A stretch of DNA of 64,000 nucleotides from Cytophagales bacterium (GCA_030446715.1 JAUJMU010000007.1:124001-188000), one strand, 5' to 3'; counted from the stretch's first letter, positions 44,218 through 54,091 are shown. Notes: a model not told the origin generated them from the sequence alone. A program made the numbers and translations.

Positions 44218-44439
44218 TATGACTCTATTCACTTTGGTCCAGACTACGACTATAAAAAAGCCAAGGCAAACAACCAACTGCCCCTGAGTCTGTTGACTCT
44301 GCACGAGGTTGTATTGACTGATTCCAGGCAGGGTAAAGAGAATAAACCAGACGATAAGTATGACAAATCCGGGTGGCTGGTACTACAATCGTGGTGTCGG
44401 ATCACTTTTAAATTCAAGTCCTATAAGGGGTGCGGGTAA
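44218..44439 (+). pseudogene. Gene fragment without start, ahead of attC-like site D
   Basis: A 74-codon stretch reads DSIHFGPDYDYKKAKANNQL and later VVLTDSRQGKENKPDDKYDK, then WLVLQSWCRITFKF, ending at a TAA at 44437. It looks like real protein but has no start codon. I do not recognise the family. It ends 14 bases before site D, so it may be the remnant of a cassette gene in plus orientation. Confidence 0.45.
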
Positions 44440-44453
44440 GTTTACCCGGTTAC

Positions 44454-44545
44454 GCCGCTGACGGAACATGAGCAGCCGACGCCGTGCCTTCCTGCTTCGA
44501 CTTTACGGTGGGGCGGGCCGGTGATTGGAGTGGCTAGTGTTGCAT
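44454..44545. repeat. attC-like site D (decayed)
   Basis: GCCGCTGAC and GCCGACGCCGTGCC at the left and GGCCGGTGAT, GGCTAGTGTTGCAT at the right match the layout and words of sites A-C (for example CCGACGCCATGCCCTCCTGC in B versus CCGACGCCGTGCCTTCCTGC here). Outer ends are less complementary, so it is probably inactive. An IS110 fragment ends inside it. Confidence 0.6.
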
Positions 44546-45160
44546 GTAGTGATTGGCCGAACCGAATTTTTTAATGCCTTCCGGCCCCATTTCACTCATC
44601 AGGGCAATCACCGTTGCGTGACTGACGCCTTCGATATTCATCAGATTCACCCCCTCAAAGTATTGATACGAGAGTTGATTCAGATCCATGTTTTTGGGAG
44701 CATTCTTGTTTACCCGCTTGCGGGGCCTGGCGTCCGTGTGCAGAGACTGCTTTGTCTCATCGGCCCCAATCTGCTCTTTGAGCAGCTTTTCAATCTCCTT
44801 ATCGCAAAGCGCAATCTTCTCCTGCACTACTTTGTACAGGGCCAGTTCCTGCTCAAGGCCGAACAGGTAATCTTTCCGGCCATTGCCCTGCAGAGCCCTG
44901 GCAATCTCCTCTTCAGATTTGCGGCAGGTACCATGTCTGAGAGTAACTGGTTTTTTCGGATCGGTTTCTCGCTGACAGATGGCTTCCATGATGGACATTC
45001 CCGTCTGTCCGGTTATGTCCTTGATGAAAATGTCTAACCATAAGTTGAGCAACCGGAGATACTTCTGCATCTTCTGGGTAGTCATAGCGGCGGTCTCCAG
45101 CAAGGAGGTCCGGCGCCGGCAGCAGGTGCGCAGCTGCTCGGTGGCCAGATTCGCCCCAAT
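44534..45160 (-). mobile_element. IS110-family transposase fragment
   Basis: Minus-strand codons from about 45160 read LATEQLRTCCRRRTSLLETA, then MTTQKMQKYLRLLNLWLDIF, ITGQTGMSIMEAI, LRHGTCRKSEEEIARALQGN and LYKVVQEKIALCDKEIEKLL. This is the middle of an IS110/IS1111 transposase. The catalytic N-terminal DEDD part is missing and the C-terminus stops at GIKKFGSANHYMQH inside attC-like site D. It abuts the end of uxuA on its other side. Confidence 0.85.
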
Positions 45161-46386
45161 CTATAGATACCCACACCCTCCCCTCACCCAAATACCTAGC
45201 TCCTGCGACCCCTCCAGCATCCGCACAATGCCCAGTTCGAGGCCGCGCAGTTCAGCTAACCCCCGCAGCCGGCCGATGGCCGAATAGCCGGGGTTCGTCT
45301 TTTGTGTAGGTCGTCGAGCATCTGGTGGCCGTGGTCGGGCCGGAACGGAATCGGATTTTCCGCCCCGCGCCGCTTTTGCTCCTTTACCAGTTCCAGCATG
45401 ACGGCGTACATATCCACGTCGCCCTCCAGGTGGTTGGCTTCGTAGAAGTTGCCCAGGTGGTCGCGCTGGGTGCTGCGCAGGTGCACAAAGTGAATCCGGC
45501 CGGCCAGCCGCCGGACCATGCCGGGCAGGTCGTTGTCGGGCCGCACCCCGTAGGAGCCGGTGCAGAAGCAGATTCCGTTGGCGGGAATGTCTACCGTTTG
45601 GGTGAGCCAGCGGGCATCGGCTTCGGTGCTCACGATGCGGGGCAGGCCCAGAATCGGGTACGGCGGGTCGTCGGGATGGATGGTCAGTTTAATGCCGGCA
45701 TCCTGCGCCACGGGAGCAATATGCCGCAGGAAGTAGATCAGATTTTCGCGCAGTTCTTTTTCGCCCACGTGCCGGTAGGTATCAAGGGCTTCCTGAAACT
45801 GCTCCAGCGTGAAGCTTTCCTCTGAACCGGGCAGACCGGCAATGATATTGCGGGTCAGCCGCTTTACGTCGTCGTCCGTCAGTTGCCCGAAACAGGCTTT
45901 GGCCCGGGCAATCCGGCCGGCGGGGTAATGGGCCTCACCACCGGGTCGTTTGAGGATAAAGAGTTCAAAAGCGGCAAACTCGTCGGCGTCAAACCGCAGG
46001 GCTTTGGAGCCGTCTTCGACCACGTAAGCCAGATCCGTGCGGGTCCAGTCAAGTACGGGCATAAAGTTGTAGCAGACCGTCCGGATGCCGCAGGTGCCAA
46101 GATTCGTCAGCGATTCCTGGTAGTTGCGGATGTATTCTTCGCGGCGGCCCGAACCGGTTTTGATGTTTTCGTGCACCGGCACACTTTCTACCACCGACCA
46201 CGTCAGGCCGGCGGCTTCGATCATCTCTTTGCGCTTGCGGACCTCCTCCACCGTCCAGACTTGCCCGTTGGGAATGTGGTGGAGGGCCGAAACGACGCCG
46301 GTGGCCCCGGCCTGCCCGATGTCGGCGAGGCTGACGGGATCATTCGGACCGAACCAGCGCCAGGTTTGCTCTAACATATTCTGCAA
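45161..46386 (-). CDS. uxuA: Mannonate dehydratase UxuA, one frameshift near the C-terminus
   Basis: The enzyme dehydrates D-mannonate to 2-keto-3-deoxygluconate in glucuronate breakdown. [66 protein letters not shown] and [15 protein letters not shown], then HLRSTQRD and [12 protein letters not shown] are typical. A missing A in the run at 45300-45303 shifts the last part. Restored, it reads [20 protein letters not shown] and ends near 45161, possibly with a few non-native residues where the IS110 fragment begins. The xylanase gene is next upstream on the same strand. Confidence 0.93.
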
Positions 46387-46560
46387 ATTGAAAATTGATA
46401 ATCAACAATTGAAAATTGGGGTCGCGGCGGCAGAGGTTTAGGATAAAAATGATTTGGTTGTGTACCTGACTTCTTTTCCTGGCCTGCTTCTGCCGGCAAA
46501 AGGATAAAGGAAGAAAACAGAAAATTCTACTCTGGCCCGAAGCTTTTTTTGCGGCGGCAC

Positions 46561-47664
46561 TCAATTTCCCGTCTGGCCCCCACGGCCCGGCTTCCTTCCG
46601 GCTGCCCTCTCCCTGGAAGAGGGGTTGGGGGTAAGGCCATCCAGAAAGGCAAAATAAGCTTTCTTGGGACGGTAATTTTTGTCGAAAAGCAGCGGGTAAT
46701 CCTCCTTTTTCCGGAATTTCATCACCCAGCTGTTCGGGTCAGCCACGCCCCAGGTGGTAATCGCAAAACGCTGCGCCGGCGGCACTTCCTCTACGTACGC
46801 CCGGACTACCTGCCGCACCTTTTCGGCTTGCTTTGCAAAAAGCTCCGGGGTTTCGTTCAGCAGGCTGTCTTTTGTCGTGTTGATCCGTACGTCCAGCTCG
46901 GAAATGTGTACCAGCAATCCCCGCCGGGCAAACTCACGCAGGGCTTTCCGGATGCCCGCTTCGGGCGTACTGATGGAAATGTGCATCTGAAGCCCGATGC
47001 CGTCGAGGGGAACGTTCCGCTGCCGGAAATCGTCCACCATGCGGAGGGCAGCGGCCAGTTTCACCGAATCGTATTCCACGCCATATTCGTTGTAAAACAG
47101 CTTTGCATCCGGATCAGCCTGCCGGGCGTACCGGAAGCTGCGGGCCACGTAGCCGGGGCCCAGGTGCGTGAGCCACACCGATTTTCGCATGGCACCGGCC
47201 GAGTCTGACAAGGCCTCGTTGACCACATCCCAGCTCTTTACCTTCCCCCGGAAATGGGTTCCGACATCAAAGATGTATTCCTGAAGAATCGCTTCATAAG
47301 CCGCCGGGTCACCACTAAAAGATTTCACCCACTCCGGCACCGATTCGTGCCAGACCAGCGTGTGGCCGTGGAGTTGTTTCCGGTGTTTCCGGGCGAAATC
47401 AGCCAGTGAATCAGCGGTGGACCAGTGGTACTTGCCCCGTCCCCGGGACAGGCCGCGGGGCTTCATGGCGTTCTCGGCAGTGACCGAACTGAACTCCCGG
47501 ATGGCCACGGCGGTATATTCCGGATGCTTGTGCAGGTACCTTGGGCTGAGGGCTGCTCCTACCGGAAAAGGGCTGCTTGCGGCAAGGGCCGGCTTGGTTT
47601 TCTGCCCGAAAGCCGCGAAACTTGTCAGCACCAAAGCAAGGAAAAATTCTACCGGATACCGCAT
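46561..47664 (-). CDS. GH10 endo-1,4-beta-xylanase, exported
   Basis: From the ATG at 47664 the protein has 367 residues: a signal peptide (VEFFLALVLTSFAAFGQ) and a GH10 barrel. HGHTLVWHESVPEWV, WDVVNEALSD with the acid/base glutamate, and HISELDVRINTTKD with the nucleophile glutamate are in order, then TTWGVADPNSWV. It cleaves xylan backbones outside the cytoplasm. The last 24 residues (from LTPNPSSRERAAG) look like translated intergenic repeat, so the natural stop seems to have been lost. It lies between uxuA and the divergent uxaB, which fits use of glucuronoxylan. Confidence 0.93.
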   Translation of the reverse strand: MRYPVEFFLALVLTSFAAFGQKTKPALAASSPFPVGAALSPRYLHKHPEYTAVAIREFSSVTAENAMKPRGLSRGRGKYHWSTADSLADFARKHRKQLHGHTLVWHESVPEWVKSFSGDPAAYEAILQEYIFDVGTHFRGKVKSWDVVNEALSDSAGAMRKSVWLTHLGPGYVARSFRYARQADPDAKLFYNEYGVEYDSVKLAAALRMVDDFRQRNVPLDGIGLQMHISISTPEAGIRKALREFARRGLLVHISELDVRINTTKDSLLNETPELFAKQAEKVRQVVRAYVEEVPPAQRFAITTWGVADPNSWVMKFRKKEDYPLLFDKNYRPKKAYFAFLDGLTPNPSSRERAAGRKPGRGGQTGN

Positions 47665-47700
47665 TTTCTTTCGTAAAATAATAAAAAACCACAAGCACTC

Positions 47701-49230
47701 ATGGCAAGCAAACTTAGCAAAGGCCTCCTGGAAAACAAATCCCTATTTGCCAACCAATCTGTTGCCCTGCCCACGCCGGCCGTGCTGGCACTCCCGGAAA
47801 AAGTGCTCCAGTTCGGTACCGGCGTGCTGCTGCGCGGCCTGCAGGATTACTTCATTGACAAGGCCAACCGGCAGGGAATTTTCAACGGCCGGGTGGTGGT
47901 GGTCAAATCCACGGACGCGGGCAGCGCCGATACTTTCGGGGACCAGGACAATCTGTTTACCCACTGCGTGAGGGGCATTGAAAAAGGCAAACCGGTGGAA
48001 GAATTCATCATCAATTCGTCCATCAGCCGTACCATTTCGGCCCGCACCGGCTGGCCCGCCGTGCTGGAATGCGCCGCCAACAGTGAGTTGCGGGTCATTC
48101 TCTCCAACACCACCGAAATCGGCATTCAGTTGCAGGAGGATAATGTGTCCGGTATGCCGCCGGTATCATTTCCGGGCAAGCTGACTGCCTTTCTCTACGA
48201 GCGGTTCAAGCTTTTCGGCGGCTCTCCCGAAAGCGGCATGACCATCGTACCCTGCGAACTGGTGGTGGACAACGGTCGCCTGCTAAGGGAAATTGTGCTG
48301 GAACAAATCAGCCGGCATCAGCTCAATCCCGACTTCCGGGAGTGGGTCGAAAACCATAATACCTTCTGCAATTCGCTGGTGGACCGCATTGTGCCCGGCA
48401 GGCCCGACGAGGAAGAAACCGAAAAGATATTTGACCGCCTCGGCTACCGTGACGAATTGCTTACCGTGTCGGAAGTGTACCGGCTCTGGGCGGTTGAAGG
48501 CGATGAGAAAGTAAAAGAGACACTTTCTTTCTGCAAAGCCGACTCCGGTGTGATCATCGAACCCGACATTACGCCCTACCGCGAACGGAAGCTGCGCCTG
48601 CTCAACGGCGTCCATACGATCAGCGTCGGGCTGGGCTACCTCTGCGGACTTGACACCGTGGGCGACTGCATGAACCACCCGCAGATGAGCCTGTTTATTG
48701 CCAATGTATCGCGGCAGGAAATGGTGCCCGCCGTGCCGGTGGACGAAGCCGGTGCGTTAACGTTTGCGCAGGAAGTACTCGACCGCTTCCGGAATCCTTA
48801 CCTGGTGCATCCGCTGATCAGCATCACACTGCAGTACACCTCCAAAATGAAGAGGCGCAACGTGCAGACGCTGCTCAACTACTACCGGAAATACAACGTG
48901 CCGCCTCCCCTTTTCGCACTCGGTTTTGCGGCGTATCTGCTCTTTATGCGGGTCGTGCGGGAAGCAGATGGCAAGTATTATGGGGAACGAAACGGGAAGC
49001 CCTACCCGGTCAACGACCAGGCGGCGGAGTACTTCTACCAGAAGTGGCAGGGTTTGGGTGAGGAGAATATGGATACGTTTGTAATGGAGATTCTGAGTGA
49101 CACTGCGCTATGGGGCACCGACCTGAGCAAACTGCCCGGCTTTGCCGCTACAGTTTCCCGCCACCTGATGAACCTCCGGGGGCGCGGCGCTGTTCAGACC
49201 TTGCAGGAATACCTGCACGCGGCTTTGTAA
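47701..49230 (+). CDS. uxaB: Tagaturonate reductase (altronate oxidoreductase) UxaB
   Basis: The 509-residue enzyme reduces tagaturonate to altronate with NADH in galacturonate breakdown. LQFGTGVLLRGLQDYFIDKA is the N-terminal Rossmann start, and ILSNTTEIGI, PCELVVDNGRLLRE, FCNSLVDRIVPGRPD and LRLLNGVHTISVGLGYLCG are conserved polyol-dehydrogenase blocks. The start is 37 bases from the divergent xylanase start. With uxuA it suggests both glucuronate and galacturonate branches are encoded here or nearby. Confidence 0.93.
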   Translation: MASKLSKGLLENKSLFANQSVALPTPAVLALPEKVLQFGTGVLLRGLQDYFIDKANRQGIFNGRVVVVKSTDAGSADTFGDQDNLFTHCVRGIEKGKPVEEFIINSSISRTISARTGWPAVLECAANSELRVILSNTTEIGIQLQEDNVSGMPPVSFPGKLTAFLYERFKLFGGSPESGMTIVPCELVVDNGRLLREIVLEQISRHQLNPDFREWVENHNTFCNSLVDRIVPGRPDEEETEKIFDRLGYRDELLTVSEVYRLWAVEGDEKVKETLSFCKADSGVIIEPDITPYRERKLRLLNGVHTISVGLGYLCGLDTVGDCMNHPQMSLFIANVSRQEMVPAVPVDEAGALTFAQEVLDRFRNPYLVHPLISITLQYTSKMKRRNVQTLLNYYRKYNVPPPLFALGFAAYLLFMRVVREADGKYYGERNGKPYPVNDQAAEYFYQKWQGLGEENMDTFVMEILSDTALWGTDLSKLPGFAATVSRHLMNLRGRGAVQTLQEYLHAAL

Positions 49231-49237
49231 GTTATTT

Positions 49238-50270
49238 TTGATCAGCTATGAGAAAACAACTTCGTTTTTTATTCATCTGCCTTTCCTGCTGGTGCTGGTG
49301 GCTTTCGTGCTGTTTGTGGTCAACCAGATTTCGGGCGTGTATCTGCTGGCGCGGGAGGTTCACCCCGGTTTCGGGCTGGCAGTACTCTGGACCCTGATTC
49401 TGTTGTTCGGGGCCCTGGTTGCGATTCCGGTCGTGCTTTATTTCCGGCTGCCCAAGCCCCTGCCGGCTCCCGAAAACGATGAAGCCCGGGCAGTTTACCT
49501 GCAGGCGCTCGGCAAGCGGCTTTCAAAAACAAGTTACTGCGGGGCGAAAACTACAACTGGACCGAGGAAACCGAAATTTCCCGGGCACTTTCCGTACTCG
49601 AAAGCCGGGCCGATGTCCTGATCCAGACCACGGCCAAAAGTGTTTTCCTGACCACGGCTATTTCGCAAAACGGCAAACTCGATGCCCTGACCGTGCTGGT
49701 TACCCACACCCGGATGATCTGGCAGGTGGCGCACATTTACTACCAGCGGCCGGCGCTGAAGGACATTGTCGGGCTGTACGCCAACGTAGGCACTACTACT
49801 TTTCTGGCGTCGCAGATTGAAGACATTGACATTTCGCACCACCTGGAGCCAATCATGGGCAGCGTACTGCAAAATTCGGCAGTAAAATCGGTGCCCTTTC
49901 TCGGCCAGATCAGCAGCCTTGTGATGGATTCGGTGCTGGAAGGAACCATCAATGCCTACCTGACGCTGCGGTGGGGGTGATTGCCAAACGTTACTGCAGT
50001 TCAATGGGGCATTTTGATTCAAGGGTGGTCCGGCGGGCGGCCTACAGTGAGGCTTCGGCCATGCTGGGGCAGATCGTCCGGCAAAGTTCTGGTCAGGTGG
50101 TCCGCAGTATCGTGCAGTCAGCCCGTCAGGCAGGTGCCGACCGGATGCGTACCGGACTACAGGTGGCCAGAGATGCTTCCAATGAGGTAAGAAATGACCT
50201 TTTCGGCTGGATGAACCGCAGCCACCGTCCGCACACCGCTGGTCCGGACCCGGCGGAGACGGATTTATAG
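49238..50270 (+). CDS. DUF697-containing membrane protein, about three frameshifts
   Basis: Joined frames give about 340 residues: two membrane helices (HLPFLLVLVAFVLFVVNQIS, FGLAVLWTLILLFGALVAIP), a linker, then the DUF697 domain (VLVTHTRMIWQVAHIYYQRP, GLYANVGTTTFLASQIEDID, PFLGQISSLVMDSVLEGTIN) and a charged tail. Such proteins are usually membrane partners of small GTPases of unknown role. Frame breaks are at a T run (49265-49270, may only affect the start), an A run (49525-49529) and near 49970. It follows uxaB on the same strand. Confidence 0.75.
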
Positions 50271-50819
50271 GTAGCTGGCCGGCAAACTTCAGTGCTTTTC
50301 CCATTTAATACACTGTTAGCCAAGTAAGTTGTTACTTTTCAGCTCTGTTTCCTTACTGTCATTCCCGGAGGGAATCTCTGTACTGACAGGGAATCAATAA
50401 CTTCAACCGCAAAGATCAGCTTCGCTGCTACTTCGTGGTAGCTTCGCTGAGAGAGTTCCCTCCGGGAATGACACCGGGAGGAGGGACAGGATTTTATAAA
50501 ATTACTTCCTTAACAGTGTATTTAACTTCCCGGAAAGTGCCGGCGCTTTCCATACAGATTTCAGCAGAACGCAAAAGGCGGGTAAACCAGTAAACCGGTT
50601 AGCCCGCCTTTTTTCATCCAACCACACCCTTACTCTCCTTCCAACTTCACAACCAAATTTAACCAAACGTCAACTCCACTCTTCCACTTCACTTTTCCCC
50701 TCTTCCAACCGCACCTGCTGCACAAACCAACTTCACTATCCGGTCTTTAATTCCTTTTTCTGCTTTCCGGGATTTTTTACCTTCCGGCAAATGAAAAACA
50801 GTCAACTCCGTCCGTCTTT
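50271..50819. other. Intergenic 550 bases with inverted repeat, no gene seen
   Basis: This gap between convergent units contains the inverted repeat at 50357-50473 and a pyrimidine-rich stretch (50640-50720) but no frame that looks coding. Confidence 0.55.
50357..50473. repeat. 117-bp inverted-repeat element
   Basis: TGTCATTCCCGGAGGGAA at 50357-50374 and its exact reverse complement at 50456-50473 enclose 81 bases that hold AGCTTCGCTG twice. The element resembles a transposon-derived hairpin common in GC-rich intergenic DNA. Confidence 0.65.
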
Positions 50820-51221
50820 CTACATCCGGCTGTCAGCCATGCGGCCGCTGGTTCCGTGGGTACGGTCAGTTCCCTTGTAAGGCACCTTGTCCGTCATCAG
50901 CGAAGCACCGATTTCCATAATACCCAGGATCAGGTGCGGCAGGTACACCCGGTCGGCAAACCCGAAAATCCAGGGAGAAGCCGCCAGAAATATACCCGAA
51001 CCCAGATCAAGCATCAGGTGCATGGGCATGGAAAGTGTTTTCACCACTCCCAGCTCATAATCAGTCAGCAGACTGTATAAAAGTGCACTGACACCCAATA
51101 CCACCGGAACCCATGTTTCCGCGCCTCCTTCGGCAAAGCCTAGCCACCAGGGAGCTGCAATCAGCAGCCCCCCCACCAGATAATCCAACACCCCGTGGGC
51201 TTTAGTTGAAATGAATCGCAT
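50820..51221 (-). CDS. SPW-repeat membrane protein
   Basis: This 133-residue protein has four hydrophobic helices and two SPW-like repeats (AAPWWLGFAEG and AASPWIFGFADR). The family is of unknown function and is often found near stress or redox genes. The start is near corA on the other strand, so the two share a promoter region. Confidence 0.8.
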   Translation of the reverse strand: MRFISTKAHGVLDYLVGGLLIAAPWWLGFAEGGAETWVPVVLGVSALLYSLLTDYELGVVKTLSMPMHLMLDLGSGIFLAASPWIFGFADRVYLPHLILGIMEIGASLMTDKVPYKGTDRTHGTSGRMADSRM

Positions 51222-51488
51222 GGTTATAAAAATATTAAGTTATATATTCCCTACTTACTCAAATTCATTAATAAAGTTTCATTTTCTTATATTTTTTAAC
51301 CGTTACTTTCACAGCTTAGTGAAAGATCCCATCCGGCCTCTCAGAAGTTTTTGTCTCCCTTCTCCGGCTGTATATCTTGCTTTTGCGCTGGCAGGCAGGT
51401 ACAGCGATTTCCACTATCTTGCCGCAGTAAATTTCAGGGCTTTCCGGCCCACACTCTTCATACTACCTATACGTCCGGCAGTTACATT

Positions 51489-52394
51489 ATGGTTCAGCAG
51501 CATGCAACTACACAAGAATCCGGTTTTGAATGGCTTGACATCGTAAGCCCCCTGCCGGAAGAACTGCAGGAAATTGCCTCGCGGTACCAGTTGCACGCCA
51601 ATGCATTGAAAGATTGCCTCCAGCCGGGTCACCTGCCCAAGTACGAACTCATCGGCGATACGTCCTTTGTGATTGTCCGTCTTTACACCCCCGACACCCC
51701 AGAGGAAGAAGCCGATACCATTCAGGAACTGACCAACAAGGTTGCAATTTTCTACTCCGAAAAATTTCTGATCACCGTTCACCGCAAGCCGCTGACTTTT
51801 ATTGACGACATAAAAGCGGATATTGTGGATACGGGCCGCTGCCGGGGCGCCTTTCACCTGCTGAACCGGGTGGTGCGGGGTTCGCTGCTCACCTACGAAG
51901 CCCCGGCGGATATTCTTTCCCGTTCACTGGAATATTACGAAGACCGGATTTTCCTGAAGGAAAAAACCCAACCCGTGCTCAAGGGACTTTATTTTCAGAA
52001 ACGGAAGATTGACCTGATCCGCCGGATGCTGCTGCTGACCCGCGATGTGATTGAAAACATTGACGATCCGGCCGAAAACAATCCCAATACCCGCGACACC
52101 CGCGATCTTTACGTACGCCTCCTGACGATGTACGACACCCTCTCCGACAACACCAATCAGCTGTTCAACATTTACTTCTCCCTTGCCTCCCACCGCACCA
52201 ACGAGGTGATCCGGGTACTGACCATCTTTTCGGTTTTTTTCATGCCCCTCACCTTTATTGCCGGGATTTACGGGATGAATTTTGATCTCATGCCCGAGCT
52301 CAGGTACCGCTGGGGCTACCCCGGCGCCATTGGACTAATGGCGGTCATTACCCTTGGCATCTTCTTCTGGTTCAGGCGGAAAGGATGGCTGTAA
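51489..52394 (+). CDS. corA: CorA-type magnesium/cobalt transporter
   Basis: From the ATG at 51489 the protein has 301 residues: a cytoplasmic funnel domain, a long helix (YFQKRKIDLIRRMLLLTRDV) and two C-terminal membrane helices with the YGMNF selectivity motif (FIAGIYGMNFDLMPE). CorA proteins form pentamers that conduct Mg2+ into the cell. The extra residues of a longer upstream frame are not family-like. Confidence 0.93.
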   Translation: MVQQHATTQESGFEWLDIVSPLPEELQEIASRYQLHANALKDCLQPGHLPKYELIGDTSFVIVRLYTPDTPEEEADTIQELTNKVAIFYSEKFLITVHRKPLTFIDDIKADIVDTGRCRGAFHLLNRVVRGSLLTYEAPADILSRSLEYYEDRIFLKEKTQPVLKGLYFQKRKIDLIRRMLLLTRDVIENIDDPAENNPNTRDTRDLYVRLLTMYDTLSDNTNQLFNIYFSLASHRTNEVIRVLTIFSVFFMPLTFIAGIYGMNFDLMPELRYRWGYPGAIGLMAVITLGIFFWFRRKGWL

Positions 52395-52516
52395 AAAATG
52401 AGGAAAACTCAATCCGTATAAGTTACTGTTTTTAAAAATACGTATTTACCCCACGGGTCCTGCTTAGTCTTTTCCGTAAAAGAAACCGGCCAAGAGCCAT
52501 TCTAAACGAAAAAGAC

Positions 52517-52831
52517 ATGAGAAAAGGACTCGAAATATTTAACCAGTACTATAAAAAAGGTTCGGTGCTGGCTGTTGCTCTGGCTTGTACTGTGCTTTTT
52601 TCCTGCAACGACACCGCCCGCAACGATAGTGAAGAAGACGTCCCTGCATCGGCGGATGCAAACTCGGTTCAGGATACGATGGCCATTGACACCGGCCCGG
52701 GCGGGGGACTTGCCTACGACACCAGCGGCGTCAGAATGCAGGGCACCGGCCCCGATTCAATCACCAGCACTGTAGAACCAAGGAAGGTTAGCCCCAATGA
52801 CAGCGCCCGGAAAAATGTGTACAGCCAGTAG
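52517..52831 (+). CDS. Small low-complexity lipoprotein
   Basis: The 104-residue protein starts MRKGLEIFNQYYKKGSVL and has a lipobox TVLFSC near residue 30. The body is acidic and disordered (EEDVPASADANSVQDTMAID). The leader recalls 40123-40479 and 40712-41407. It lies between corA and another exported low-complexity protein. Confidence 0.7.
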   Translation: MRKGLEIFNQYYKKGSVLAVALACTVLFSCNDTARNDSEEDVPASADANSVQDTMAIDTGPGGGLAYDTSGVRMQGTGPDSITSTVEPRKVSPNDSARKNVYSQ

Positions 52832-52942
52832 GCCGGGTACGGGCAAACCATTCCGCCCAGCCGGTACAGGCTACGGATCATTTGGGCCCGTAGCCTTTTT
52901 GCTTTTAATCCCTGATACGTTACATCATTACAACTTTTCCTT

Positions 52943-53557
52943 ATGAAACCAATATCCAGCCTCATAAAAAAATCATTGGCAGCTTATCTGCTTTTTCAGC
53001 TGGCTACCGGCATGGCTTTCGGACAAAATGAGAACCGGAACGATTTTCCGCCTGCGGATACTACTACCGTAACTACGGATGCGCCTTCGGGCAATACCGC
53101 CTCTGGTAACCGCGAGGCGGGCCGGCGGGTCATCTACGACCGGGGCGGCGCCAGCATCGGGCAGTATGATCCCTCCGGAAATTCACTGCCGGCAGAGGTA
53201 AGCCGGTACGAATACATGGGCAATTCCCGGCCGGCCGTAAATTCTTCTCAGGTTGCAGAGAAAAGAAACAAATCTGGTTACCGTGATTCCGGCCGCTCCA
53301 GCATCGGTCAGCCCGACCCGTCACCAAATTCCCCTGCTCCTGCAGACGGAGTGGTCAAAACCGGCGATCCCTATTTCAGCAACAGTCCGGCCAAAGACCA
53401 GGGTCAGGGTGGCGTGGTCCCCGCTGCTGACAGCACCGGTACCAACAGTGAACCGGCAGGCTGGGGCAATACCGCCGAGCCGGCCGAAACCGAAGTTACT
53501 CAGCCGGGAGCCATTCGGAATGCTGAAAAGAAAGGTTCCGGCCAGAAAAAACAATAA
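52943..53557 (+). CDS. Exported disordered protein with twofold repeat
   Basis: The 204-residue protein has a signal peptide (SLAAYLLFQLATGMAFGQ) and a disordered body. A motif recurs: GGASIGQYDPSGNSLPAE and GRSSIGQPDPSPNSPAPA (about residues 67-85 and 113-131), each after a basic segment. It follows the small lipoprotein gene and may share its transcript. The function is unknown. Confidence 0.7.
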   Translation: MKPISSLIKKSLAAYLLFQLATGMAFGQNENRNDFPPADTTTVTTDAPSGNTASGNREAGRRVIYDRGGASIGQYDPSGNSLPAEVSRYEYMGNSRPAVNSSQVAEKRNKSGYRDSGRSSIGQPDPSPNSPAPADGVVKTGDPYFSNSPAKDQGQGGVVPAADSTGTNSEPAGWGNTAEPAETEVTQPGAIRNAEKKGSGQKKQ

Positions 53558-53839
53558 AGTTCAGGTCACCGTCTGCCGGTGTACCTTATCCTTTGTACAG
53601 GGTGACCATTGCTGACGGTGACTCCCTGACGCGGTTCCGCTGTATGTGGGGAAAGGACTCCTGCAGCAGTTGCCGAATCACCGGCCATCCCGGTTTCAAA
53701 ACCGGATAGTACGCCAAAGTTGCTGACCCTTTTTGCGCTAGTACACCGCGGAGCTGTGCTGAGGGCTATATACCTGGGAAAAGAGAACCCTGGCCCCCTG
53801 AAATTCCGTATCCGGATTACGAGTCATTAAAACATTTCT

Positions 53840-54079
53840 ATGAACACTCCGGATCACATTCAGAAACCCGATTCCCAGACGGACAACAGCCAGGCCACGG
53901 CCGCGGCTGAAGAACAGGGAAAGTTTGAATTTCACCCGCTGCTGGACAAAAATCAGCAGCCGGTGTATGCGGCCGACCACCATAAGCCACACGATGGCGG
54001 CCGGGAGGATGAAGAAAACCGGCATGTACACTCAAGCGGCAGTTCTGATCCGGGTTTCGGAGCCACCGACCGGGGATAA
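53840..54079 (+). CDS. Small hydrophilic cytoplasmic protein
   Basis: The 79-residue protein is rich in His, Asp, Gln and Pro (AADHHKPHDGGREDEENRHV) with no signal peptide or hydrophobic core, so it is probably disordered. Proteins of this type are often stress-induced, but there is no family evidence. Confidence 0.5.
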   Translation: MNTPDHIQKPDSQTDNSQATAAAEEQGKFEFHPLLDKNQQPVYAADHHKPHDGGREDEENRHVHSSGSSDPGFGATDRG

Positions 54080-54091
54080 CCCGGCAAATCA

